A stretch of DNA of 9,922 nucleotides from Pseudomonadota bacterium. GTDB lineage: Bacteria > Bdellovibrionota > Oligoflexia > Oligoflexales > Oligoflexaceae. The translations under genes and the position numbers were made by a program. The stretch is from contig JAKQGS010000142.1 in assembly GCA_029556045.1 (NCBI GenBank), positions 1 to 9,922 on the forward strand, read 5' to 3'. Each line of letters starts with the position of its first letter. Within the stretch, counting starts at the first letter, position 1. The notes beneath the pieces were generated by a model. It was not told the DNA's origin, searched no databases, and saw nothing but the letters and a program-made list of their open reading frames with translations. This document shows, piece after piece, positions 1 through 6,261 of this stretch.

Positions 1-897
1 CAGTTTAACGGAAAGCTGCGGTGATTGTGGTGGTGCGGTGATCCAGTTGATGGCCGCCACGTCAAATGCAAAGCGGAAGCGTTCGTCCCGCGACTCGTTG
101 CGGGAGACATAAACGATATTGCGCTCGATATCTTTTTTCACCACGTACCAGGGACCGCCCCCCAGTCCCAATCCTTTGCGTTGCCCGATGGTGTGAAACC
201 AGAAGCCCTCATGGTCGCCGAGCTTTTTGTCGGTCTCCAGTTCGCGGATATCCCCGGTCCGGGTGCCGAGGTGAGCTTTGACAAATTCGTTATATTTGAT
301 CTTGCCCAGAAAGCAGATGCCCTGGCTATCAGGACGATCCCTGTTGGGCAGATCAAAACGTTTGGCCAGTTCACGGACTTCTTTTTTGGGATATTCGCCA
401 ACGGGGAACAGGCAGCGGGCTAGCTGTTCCTGGCTCAGATGGGATAAAAAGTAGGTCTGATCCTTGATGGGATCGACGCCCTTTTTCAGCCAATACCGTC
501 CATCGACCTCCGTCACTCGGGCGTAGTGGCCGGTGGCAATCTTGTCGTAACTGGCGTCAATATGATCGCAGAAGGCACCGAACTTGACCCGCTGGTTGCA
601 CAGAATATCAGGGCTCGGGGTCCGCCCGGCTTTGAGTTCCGCAATGGTGTGGGACACCACGCGATCCCAGTATTCCCTCTGCAGGGAAACCACTTGGAGG
701 GGAACGCCCGCCTGATCACAAACGGCGCGGGCGTATTTGAGGTCATCCTCCCAGGGGCACTCCCCGAGAAAGGCAAATTCTTCTTCCAGCCAGATTTTAA
801 GATAAAACGCGGTGATATCGTGGCCACCCTGCTCCCGCAGGAGATGGAGGGCCACCGAGCTGTCGACGCCGCCTGACAATAAAACCGCGATTTTCAT
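1..897 (-). CDS. mnmA: tRNA-specific 2-thiouridylase MnmA (3' end outside window)
   Basis: MnmA is the cytoplasmic enzyme that uses ATP and relayed persulfide sulfur to thiolate uridine 34 in the wobble position of tRNA Lys, Glu and Gln. The first 299 codons are present and still open at the window edge; the family is usually about 360-370 residues, so roughly the last fifth, mostly the C-terminal beta-barrel, is missing. The N-terminal PP-loop motif SGGVDSS lies at residues 8-14. The two family cysteines are both present: Cys100 in CNQRVKFG, and Cys195 in DSQGICFLG, close to C102 and C199 of the E. coli enzyme. The tRNA-binding motif GQRKGLGLGGGPWYV follows. The ATG at 897 is preceded by an AGGT ribosome-binding site and directly starts the PP-loop strand. 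It sits 12 bases after the slyD stop, so the two are probably co-transcribed. Very secure call. Confidence 0.96.
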   Translation of the reverse strand, partial: MKIAVLLSGGVDSSVALHLLREQGGHDITAFYLKIWLEEEFAFLGECPWEDDLKYARAVCDQAGVPLQVVSLQREYWDRVVSHTIAELKAGRTPSPDILCNQRVKFGAFCDHIDASYDKIATGHYARVTEVDGRYWLKKGVDPIKDQTYFLSHLSQEQLARCLFPVGEYPKKEVRELAKRFDLPNRDRPDSQGICFLGKIKYNEFVKAHLGTRTGDIRELETDKKLGDHEGFWFHTIGQRKGLGLGGGPWYVVKKDIERNIVYVSRNESRDERFRFAFDVAAINWITAPPQSPQLSVKL

Positions 898-909
898 AGG
901 ACCTGACAA

Positions 910-1392
910 TCAGTGGTGATGACCACCCTCTCCATGGACGTGTCCGTGCTCCAACTCTTCCTTGCTGGCATCCCGCACGCCCACAACTTTGCCGGAGAAA
1001 TGTAGGGTCATACCTGCCAGAGGATGGTTGGCATCGACGGTTACATTATCACCTTCGATATCGGTGATGGTCACCAGAACCACTTCATCGCCGTTGGAGG
1101 CTTCAAACTGCATGCCCACTTCGATATTATCGGCGCCGCCAAAATTGCTTTTGTTCACGGTTTTGGCAAGGCTTTCATCGCGATGGCCATAGGCCTCGGC
1201 GGGAGGAATACTGACTTTAAATTGCTCACCGGAGCTCATGCCTTCCAAAGCTTTTTCCAGGCCTTGGATGATCTGGCCGACGCCGTGAATAAAAGCAAGG
1301 GGGCCATGGCCTTCGGAGCTGTCGATCACCGAGCCGGTATCATCTTTCAGAGTGTATTCAATGGTGACGACTTTTTTGGTTGTGACTTTCAT
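910..1392 (-). CDS. slyD: FKBP-type peptidyl-prolyl cis-trans isomerase, SlyD type
   Basis: This is a 160-residue cytoplasmic prolyl isomerase and chaperone. The split FKBP domain is clear: beta strand and YTLKDDTGSVID at residues 13-24, the GPLAFIHGVGQIIQGLEKAL segment at 30-49, and IPPAEAYG at 62-69. An insert-in-flap chaperone domain follows (about 72-120), and the FKBP domain closes with NHPLAGMTLHF at 122-132. The C-terminus is histidine-rich (H149, H151, H153, H158-160), as in SlyD proteins that bind nickel and feed hydrogenase or urease maturation, although this tail is shorter and has no cysteines, unlike E. coli SlyD (196 residues). Metal binding is therefore an inference. The ATG at 1392 has a GAGAGG ribosome-binding site seven bases upstream. 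mnmA follows after 12 bases. Family secure; exact physiological client unknown. Confidence 0.93.
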   Translation of the reverse strand: MKVTTKKVVTIEYTLKDDTGSVIDSSEGHGPLAFIHGVGQIIQGLEKALEGMSSGEQFKVSIPPAEAYGHRDESLAKTVNKSNFGGADNIEVGMQFEASNGDEVVLVTITDIEGDNVTVDANHPLAGMTLHFSGKVVGVRDASKEELEHGHVHGEGGHHH

Positions 1393-1399
1393 TTATGAA

Positions 1400-1451
1400 C
1401 CTCTCAATGGGGAAACGGACGGAAAACGCCTGAAGCTAGCGAAATGAGAGG
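1400..1451 (-). promoter_or_regulatory. Inverted repeat that could mask the slyD ribosome-binding site
   Basis: CCTCTCA (1400-1406, plus-strand reading) is repeated as its exact reverse complement TGAGAGG at 1445-1451. On the minus-strand transcript the slyD ribosome-binding site GAGAGG is the downstream arm, so an upstream CCUCUCA in the leader could pair with it. The arms are 7 bp and 38 bases apart, with two further base pairs possible beyond a one-base bulge. This is short enough to arise by chance, and no transcription start is known. Confidence 0.22.
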
Positions 1452-1501
1452 GTTTTTTCAATGTTGAATGAATTAGGTCAACAAGTCCGGGATCTTGCAG
1501 G

Positions 1502-1837
1502 CTAGGAACGGCCGCCGCGCAGGTGGCGGGCGGGAACCGCGGTTTTGTCGGAGCGGGCCACTTGTATCATCAGCCATGGGCCTTCCGAAAGAAAGTCTTC
1601 TGCATCATCGTACCCCAGGTGCAGGCAGGCAGCCGCCACGTCAAGGGGATCCACCCAGTCTTCCGCTTTGAACTCGAGGGCCAATTGATCCAGGACATGT
1701 CCGGCCAGCAAGCCGTCGTCCCGTGTATCCGAAGCGGCAAGACCATATGGTTGCAGCAATAGATTCAAACTGAGAGGATTGTTTTCTTTCCCCCGCATAG
1801 CGACAAGATAGTCTTTGAGCTGTAGCGCGAGTTTCAT
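1502..1837 (-). CDS. Hypothetical protein, 111 residues, acidic, unrecognised
   Basis: I do not recognise this protein. It is 111 residues with no signal peptide or membrane segment, so it is probably cytoplasmic. The body is leucine- and aspartate-rich and looks mostly helical, with features such as QLKDYLVAMRGKENNPLSLN near the start, DDGLLAGHVLDQLALEF in the middle and CLHLGYDDAEDFLSEGPW towards the end. The tail is basic (RHLRGGRS). The ATG at 1837 has a GGGG stretch eight bases upstream. The protein-like composition and position support a real gene: it fills a gap that no other frame fills convincingly, runs divergently from rarA with an 80-bp shared upstream region, and lies upstream of slyD in the same direction. 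The 109-bp gap to slyD has no hairpin terminator, so read-through into slyD-mnmA is possible. Confidence 0.7.
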   Translation of the reverse strand: MKLALQLKDYLVAMRGKENNPLSLNLLLQPYGLAASDTRDDGLLAGHVLDQLALEFKAEDWVDPLDVAAACLHLGYDDAEDFLSEGPWLMIQVARSDKTAVPARHLRGGRS

Positions 1838-1917
1838 TATAGTCGCCCCAAGTAAACGATGATTTCTTGATGTTAGTTATCCTGTCGGCTTGTGGCGGCA
1901 AAACTTGAGGGGGCTCC

Positions 1918-3201
1918 ATGTCAAATGTGGATCGCGACCGTCCTTTTGCGGAGAGAGTCCGTCCGGCAGAATTTGCCGCTCTTCTGGGGCAGGAGGCCAT
2001 TTGGCAAAAGGGCAAACCCCTGCGGGAACTGGCGGAAAAAGACGCCTTTCACGCACTGCTCTTTTGGGGACCACCGGGCACCGGCAAAACCACCCTGGCC
2101 AATCTGATCGGCCGGGCCTCCGGACGGGAGCTGGTGATCCTGTCGGCGGTGCAGGCGGGGGTTAAGGATATACGGGCCCAGATACAACGATCCGAAATCC
2201 TGAAAAACCATGGGGAAAAAGCTCTTCTTTTATTCATGGACGAAATCCATCGCCTCACCAAGTCCCAGCAGGATGTGCTGTTACCGGCGTTGGAGGATGG
2301 CACCATCAAGTTCATTGGGGCCACCACGGAAAACCCGTCGTTTGAGGTCAATAATGCGATCCTCTCCCGCAGTCTGGTCTTTCGTTTCGACAAGATCAGC
2401 GTGGAGGCCATGGCCCAGATTCTGACCAATGCTCTGGAGAGGGATGGTCGTGGTACCGAAATGCAACGGCTGAGTCCCGCCGTCCTGCAAAAGATTGCCC
2501 GTGCTGCAGATGGGGATGCCCGTCAGGCTTTGAACCTGCTGGATGCGGTGATCCAAAGTGTTCCGGGGGCACAGGTGATCGATGAGGAGTCGCTGCAGCC
2601 TTATCTGAAAGATATTCCCGCCCGCTACGACAAAAAAGGCGATTTTCATTACGACATTATTTCCGCCATGATCAAATCCATCCGCGCCAGTCATCCGGAT
2701 GCGGCTCTTCACTACCTGGCCCGCATGATCGAGGCAGGGGAGGATCCGTTGTTCATCGCCCGCCGTTTGGTGATCGCCGCCAGTGAGGATGTGGGGAATG
2801 CCAACCCCACCGCGTTGCTGGTTGCTACCGCCGCCATGCAGTCGGTGCATATGGTGGGATATCCGGAGGCGCGAATTATGTTGGCGCAGGCGGTTACCTA
2901 TCTGGCGGCGTCCCCCAAAAGCAATCGATCCTACATGGGCATCAACCAGGCTTTGGAGGACGTGCGGTCGGGGGGGGATTTTGAAGTGCCCCTGCACCTG
3001 CGCAATGCTCCCACCCGGTTTATGAAAGAAATGGGGTACGGCAGTGGATATGCCTATGCCCATGATGACGTCGATGGCGCGCGAAAACTCGCGTATCTTC
3101 CCAGGGCGCTGAAGGGCCGTCGGTATTACGAGCCAGGGGATCAAGGGGCGGAAAGGCAGTTGAAAGACGTTCTGCTTCGCTTGCGCCCGACTGAAGATTA
3201 A
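1918..3201 (+). CDS. rarA: Replication-associated recombination protein A (RarA/MgsA AAA+ ATPase)
   Basis: RarA (MgsA) is the bacterial relative of WRNIP1/Mgs1. It is a homotetrameric, DNA-dependent ATPase related to the clamp loader that acts at stalled or damaged replication forks. The 427 residues match the usual family length. Seen in order: the family N-terminus AERVRPAEFAALLGQEAIW, Walker A GPPGTGKT at 51-58, Walker B LLFMDEIHR with D108-E109, sensor 1 GATTENPSFE at 134-143, and sensor 2 GDARQALN at 199-206. These are followed by the MgsA C-terminal oligomerisation domain, with YMGINQALEDV, VPLHLRNAPTRFMKEMGYG and YLPRALKGRRYYEPGDQG. The ATG at 1918 has a strong GAGGGGG ribosome-binding site at 1907-1913, and the protein starts right at the family N-terminus. 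No terminator hairpin is visible after the stop. Very secure. Confidence 0.97.
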   Translation: MSNVDRDRPFAERVRPAEFAALLGQEAIWQKGKPLRELAEKDAFHALLFWGPPGTGKTTLANLIGRASGRELVILSAVQAGVKDIRAQIQRSEILKNHGEKALLLFMDEIHRLTKSQQDVLLPALEDGTIKFIGATTENPSFEVNNAILSRSLVFRFDKISVEAMAQILTNALERDGRGTEMQRLSPAVLQKIARAADGDARQALNLLDAVIQSVPGAQVIDEESLQPYLKDIPARYDKKGDFHYDIISAMIKSIRASHPDAALHYLARMIEAGEDPLFIARRLVIAASEDVGNANPTALLVATAAMQSVHMVGYPEARIMLAQAVTYLAASPKSNRSYMGINQALEDVRSGGDFEVPLHLRNAPTRFMKEMGYGSGYAYAHDDVDGARKLAYLPRALKGRRYYEPGDQGAERQLKDVLLRLRPTED

Positions 3202-3241
3202 ACGGACGGTTAGACGGTTATAGTTCCACGATCGAAGGGCA

Positions 3242-3334
3242 CTATTTTGCCATTTTCAGATAGACAATATTGAATGTCGAGTCATTGGGATCCACTTTAG
3301 TGCTGACGAATCTGCCCATCGACCATTTTTTAAT
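3242..3334 (-). other. Short open frame, possible gene remnant
   Basis: On the minus strand, codons from 3334 down to a TAG at 3242-3244 read as a short protein-like C-terminus. From the only ATG (3319) it gives 25 residues beginning MGRFVSTKVDPND and ending YLKMAK; the frame is closed by a TAA five codons upstream of that ATG. It lies in the AT-rich spacer left of the acquired-looking ATPase gene. It may be the tail of a gene broken when that segment arrived, a small gene, or chance. No ribosome-binding site supports translation. Confidence 0.15.
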
Positions 3335-3392
3335 TTATAGGTTCTTGAAAGACTCTGAATGGTCTTGTACACTTATAAAGTAAGACTTTTAA

Positions 3393-3402
3393 ATTGTACA
3401 AT
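3393..3402. promoter_or_regulatory. Perfect palindrome just upstream of the DUF4143 ATPase gene, possible operator
   Basis: ATTGTACAAT is a perfect 10-bp palindrome lying 15 bases before the ATG at 3418. The core TTGTAC also occurs at 3365-3370, giving two copies 29 bases apart, with TATAAA-like AT-rich sequence between them (3374-3379). This resembles a repressor-bound promoter region, but no convincing -35/-10 pair with 17-bp spacing could be assigned. Confidence 0.25.
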
Positions 3403-3417
3403 ATTTGAAATACATAA

Positions 3418-4620
3418 ATGACTACTGATAGTTACATCGAAAGATCGGGGCAAAAGTACCTTCGCGAGGCGGCAGGTGCCTATCGAGTTTTGACGGTTAC
3501 CGGGCCGCGGCAATCCGGGAAAACATCTCTCGCCAAACATCTGTTTCCCAATCATCGTTATGTCACACTGGAAGCTCCCGACGAACTATTGGCAGCGAAA
3601 GAAGATCCAAGATCGTTTTTGCGGCATGGTCAGGAACCAATGATCTTGGATGAGGTTCAAAGGTGCCCGGAGCTGTTATCTTATATTCAGGGATACGTCG
3701 ATGAAAGACAGATAAAGGCGCATTTTGTTCTCACGGGAAGTGCGCAATTTCAGCTTATGGCGAGCATTTCTCAGAGTCTTGCGGGTCGAACCGCATTTTT
3801 GTCTCTTTTGCCACTTTCCCTCGAAGAGATTTTAAATTGGCAGGAAAATTTCTCTACTCGGAAACCAGAGGAATGGATTTTAGCTGGTGGGTATCCGGGG
3901 ACCTACGTGAATCATACCAATACTTATGATTTTTATCGCAACTATGTGCAGTCTTTTGTCGAAAAAGACGTTAGACAGTTAGTCGCCATTTCATCTCTTG
4001 CAGATTTTCAAAAGTTTTTGAAGTTGCTAGCGGGAAGGGTTGGTCAGATCTTAAACCAATCATCGTTAGCAACGGAAGTTGGTGTATCGCAACCCACCAT
4101 CAAGAGCTGGTTAAATGTTCTTGAAGCTTCCTATATTGTATTTCGGCTGCAGCCCTACTTTGAAAACTTTGGTAAAAGACTGGTTAAGAATTCAAAGATC
4201 TACTTTACGGATGTGGGCTTAGCTTCGTACCTATTGGGGATTGAAAATATTCAACAGTTAGAACGCGATCCTTTGCGTGGAAATTTGTTTGAAAATCTAG
4301 TCGTTCTTGAAATCCTCAAAAAACAATGGAATCAAGGACGCGATCAACGCTGTTATTTTTACAGGGATAATCATGGGAATGAAGTTGACCTCATCCTGCA
4401 ACATGGTCGTCACCTTTGCCCCCTTGAAATCAAAATGTCTGCTTCCTATCAACCAACCATGATACGTTCACTAGATTACTTTAAAGAGTTAATAGGCATT
4501 CGTTGTATCAATCCAACCTTAGTCTATGCTGGTGAGGGTTCAAAAAAAATCAACGCAATTGATCTGATGAATTTTCAAGATATATCTAGCCATCCTCTTT
4601 TATCATTCCAGACAGCTTGA
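3418..4620 (+). CDS. AAA family ATPase with DUF4143 (COG1373 type), PD-(D/E)XK-like C-terminus
   Basis: This 400-residue protein has the layout of the widespread but poorly characterised COG1373 ATPases. An N-terminal AAA domain carries Walker A GPRQSGKT at 29-36, Walker B MILDEVQ with D78-E79, the sensor VLTGSAQ at 104-110, and SLAGRTAFLSLLPLSLEE from 120. A helix-turn-helix-like segment (SSLATEVGVSQPTIKSWL, about 213-232) and the DUF4143 domain follow. The C-terminus has a PD-(D/E)XK-like arrangement: E322-V-D324 and, 13 residues on, E337-I-K339, so a nuclease-like fold is plausible. Function is unknown for the family. The gene is AT-richer than its neighbours; for example 3961-4020 has 21 G/C of 60, against 43 of 60 for 2101-2160 in rarA. 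This suggests horizontal transfer. There is no clear ribosome-binding site before the ATG at 3418. A terminator hairpin follows the stop. Domain call secure, role unknown. Confidence 0.92.
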   Translation: MTTDSYIERSGQKYLREAAGAYRVLTVTGPRQSGKTSLAKHLFPNHRYVTLEAPDELLAAKEDPRSFLRHGQEPMILDEVQRCPELLSYIQGYVDERQIKAHFVLTGSAQFQLMASISQSLAGRTAFLSLLPLSLEEILNWQENFSTRKPEEWILAGGYPGTYVNHTNTYDFYRNYVQSFVEKDVRQLVAISSLADFQKFLKLLAGRVGQILNQSSLATEVGVSQPTIKSWLNVLEASYIVFRLQPYFENFGKRLVKNSKIYFTDVGLASYLLGIENIQQLERDPLRGNLFENLVVLEILKKQWNQGRDQRCYFYRDNHGNEVDLILQHGRHLCPLEIKMSASYQPTMIRSLDYFKELIGIRCINPTLVYAGEGSKKINAIDLMNFQDISSHPLLSFQTA

Positions 4621-4653
4621 CAACATGCTGCTGGGATATTCCCAAACAAAGAA

Positions 4654-4679
4654 GGGCGGGGTTTTGGAAAACCCCGCCC
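4654..4679. terminator. Strong hairpin, likely bidirectional terminator between convergent genes
   Basis: GGGCGGGGTTTT (4654-4665) and its exact reverse complement (4668-4679) form a GC-rich stem of up to 12 bp with an AAAA/TTTT top, 33 bases after the ATPase stop and 24 bases from the stop of the minus-strand gene that ends at 4704. On the minus strand the stem is followed by CTTCTTTGTTT, a usable T-rich tract; on the plus strand by CCTCTTT, which is weaker. It probably terminates both genes. Confidence 0.85.
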
Positions 4680-4703
4680 GTCCTCTTTAGGAACCATGGC
4701 TCA

Positions 4704-5126
4704 TCAGCGATAGACCATATTGCATTGGTAGCTGGTGACCGGACCATCCGTGTTGATGTTCATGGATTCCGGCATAAACAGGTTGATGTCGATCAACGAG
4801 GTGCTGCCATTGAAGTAGAGCATGGCATAACCGGAGCGCCCATGGTCGATCCGCACGATCATCGTATCACCGTAGCGAAGGAAGTCCTCCCGATCGAATT
4901 CTACCCGTGTTTCTTCCACCATGGGGTTCAGCGGGATGATGGCCAATTCATAACCAGCAGGCACACTGGAATCCAGCGAAGGAATGACACGGACTTCATA
5001 GCGGGGAGCTCCCAGCAGTTCGCTGTTGGTACACTCTGCAATATTATACGCCATATTGGCCATGGCCATGCCTGAAAACAAAACCGACGAAACGAGTGTG
5101 AGAAATAATTTATTGAAGACTTTCAT
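4704..5126 (-). CDS. Small secreted protein with two cysteines, unrecognised family
   Basis: This 140-residue protein has a textbook Sec signal: a basic N-region (K2, K6), a hydrophobic core at 7-19 and a predicted cleavage after A-M-A at residue 23. The mature part, about 117 residues, is rich in short alternating beta-like stretches (YEVRVIPSLD, YELAIIPLN, GDTMIVRIDHGRSGYAMLYFNGSTSLIDINLFM). It has only two cysteines, C32 near its start and C135 near its end, so a disulfide closing a small beta domain in the periplasm or outside the cell is likely. I do not recognise the family and assign no function. The ATG at 5126 has AAAGGTGA at 5131-5138 as ribosome-binding site. A sigma-54-type promoter lies upstream at 5213-5229, and a terminator hairpin follows the stop, so it is probably a single-gene transcript under its own control. 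Confidence 0.88.
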   Translation of the reverse strand: MKVFNKLFLTLVSSVLFSGMAMANMAYNIAECTNSELLGAPRYEVRVIPSLDSSVPAGYELAIIPLNPMVEETRVEFDREDFLRYGDTMIVRIDHGRSGYAMLYFNGSTSLIDINLFMPESMNINTDGPVTSYQCNMVYR

Positions 5127-5212
5127 AAGATCACCTTTCCTTTGATTGGCTTGTGGTTCACGCCTAACGATGGCTTGCCGCTAAGGCCAAGTTTTTTCCT
5201 CACTCCTTCCAG

Positions 5213-5229
5213 AGCAAAGGCAGTGCCAA
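5213..5229 (-). promoter_or_regulatory. Sigma-54 (RpoN) -24/-12 promoter for the small secreted protein
   Basis: Read on the minus strand, 5229 to 5213 is TTGGCAC, then TGCCT, then TTGCT. This matches the -24 TTGGCAC and -12 TTGCW elements of RpoN promoters with the obligatory GG-N10-GC spacing; only the base after TGGCAC differs from the usual G. Counting from the -12 C, transcription would start near 5202 and leave a leader of about 76 bases before the ATG at 5126. A chance match this good, in the right orientation in a 253-bp spacer, is unlikely. RpoN promoters need an enhancer-binding activator, so expression should be conditional. Confidence 0.6.
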
Positions 5230-5286
5230 TTGGGCGGTTGGCCAGAGAAAAAAGGAATCCAAAGAAATTCAGGTTATTAAACGAAG

Positions 5287-5318
5287 AGACCAGCCCTTCC
5301 GCGCGGACGGGCTGGTCT
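5287..5318 (-). terminator. Long hairpin after the barrel-protein gene; terminator or upstream activator site
   Basis: AGACCAGCCC (5287-5296) and GGGCTGGTCT (5309-5318) are exact reverse complements, and the 12-base centre carries a further self-complementary TCCGCGCGGA. On the minus strand the stem lies about 62 bases after the stop of the gene ending at 5380 and is followed by CTTCGTTT, only moderately T-rich. It would serve as that gene's terminator. It also sits about 85-116 bases upstream of the predicted sigma-54 start, where enhancer-binding proteins usually bind dyads, so a double role is possible. Confidence 0.65.
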
Positions 5319-5379
5319 TGTGGCAATCGAAAGTCGTAAATCGAGGCAAATGGCACAGGTGTGCGGCATTTGCCCAGTA

Positions 5380-6195
5380 TTAGAGCATCCACCCCAATTT
5401 GAGCAGAGCCAGATAGGGGAGGCTTTTTTCACCGATCATCTCCGCCTGATCCTCGATGTCCTTTTTGTTTTTCTTATAGTCTTCCGACTGTTCCGCCGCT
5501 GCGGTATTGACGCCACCCAAAGTGATCTGGGTATCGTCCGCATCGGCACTCATGGCCATCTGGTAACCAAGCTCAAAGCCAAGGGTAAATCCGGAGTCCC
5601 AGGTGGCAAACCAGCCCAGGTGTGGGGTCAGGAAGGTGGTGTTCACATTGATGTCAAACGTCGCCGGCACTTGGGAGCCGCTGACATCAAGATCGGTTGA
5701 GAGTTTGGCCGAAAGGGTCTGATTGCCATAGGCGGCCCCTACAAAAAAGCTCCCCTGAAAAGGATGCCAGCGAAAGCGCACGTCCCAGTGACCGATCCCC
5801 AGTTCGATGTCTTCCACCTCCTGGCTGAAATCGCTGAAGGTGATGCCGCCACCAAAGGTCTTATTCCATGTGCCTTCAATGCCGTAGTTCAGCAGGTGAG
5901 GGATGGTAAAACTCACGGTTGGCCCTACGCGAAAGGGCCCAAAGAGCCCGTGGCCATCGGTGCTTGCCCCCTTAGGCTTTTCAGAGGCCTCCTCTTTTTT
6001 TGTTGGAGTGGATTTTTGTGGTTCCTGAGGCTCGTCCTTATCCTTCTCTTTAACGGGGGTTATTGGGGGAGCCATGGGATTATCTTCGGGGTTATCCGTC
6101 GTATTGCCTGCATCCTGCTCGTCCTGCGCCAGGGCCAAGGGATTAAACGCCAGGGTCAATCCGAGTGCCACCAAATAACCAAGTCCATTACGCAT
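5380..6195 (-). CDS. Probable outer-membrane beta-barrel protein with charged Pro-rich linker
   Basis: This 271-residue exported protein has a signal peptide with a hydrophobic core at 5-22 and predicted cleavage after A-L-A at residue 23. A disordered stretch of about 57 residues (24-80) follows, dominated by D, E, K, P and Q, with blocks such as PVKEKDKDEPQEPQKSTP and KKEEASEKPK. From about residue 84 the sequence alternates polar and hydrophobic residues with many glycines and aromatics (GPFRVGPTVSFTIPHLLNYG, WDVRFRWHPFQGSFFVGAAYG, FLTPHLGWFATWDSGFTLGFELGYQM), as expected for a small outer-membrane barrel of perhaps 8-10 strands. A charged loop (SEDYKKNKKDIEDQ, about 239-252) precedes the last strand, which ends LLKLGWML rather than in the usual terminal phenylalanine. 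The ribosome-binding site is a strong AGGAGGAGA upstream of the ATG at 6195. It is divergent from purH. No specific function can be assigned. Confidence 0.85.
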   Translation of the reverse strand: MRNGLGYLVALGLTLAFNPLALAQDEQDAGNTTDNPEDNPMAPPITPVKEKDKDEPQEPQKSTPTKKEEASEKPKGASTDGHGLFGPFRVGPTVSFTIPHLLNYGIEGTWNKTFGGGITFSDFSQEVEDIELGIGHWDVRFRWHPFQGSFFVGAAYGNQTLSAKLSTDLDVSGSQVPATFDINVNTTFLTPHLGWFATWDSGFTLGFELGYQMAMSADADDTQITLGGVNTAAAEQSEDYKKNKKDIEDQAEMIGEKSLPYLALLKLGWML

Positions 6196-6261
6196 ACCTT
6201 ATCTCCTCCTTGAGTTGTGGTCTTTGATCCATAGCCGCAGGCGATGGGTCGTGTAAAATAT

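Noticed and set aside
2281..3144. Long minus-strand frame (287 residues) inside rarA
   Set aside because: It is a complementary-strand shadow of a strongly conserved gene; its product is rich in H, G, Q and R as expected for antisense of GC-rich codons.
4632..4644. TGGGATATTCCCA small palindrome after the ATPase stop
   Set aside because: The arms are 5 bp and there is no second copy on the left side of the segment, so it is not supported as an insertion or attachment site.
4617..5075. Plus-strand 152-residue open frame
   Set aside because: It is antisense to the small secreted protein, whose signal peptide, ribosome-binding site and terminator are clear, and it runs through the terminator hairpin.
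5123..5392. Minus-strand 89-residue open frame between the two exported-protein genes
   Set aside because: It spans a hairpin and the sigma-54 promoter, overlaps the 3' end of the barrel-protein gene and the start of the next gene, and has no signal or domain-like features.
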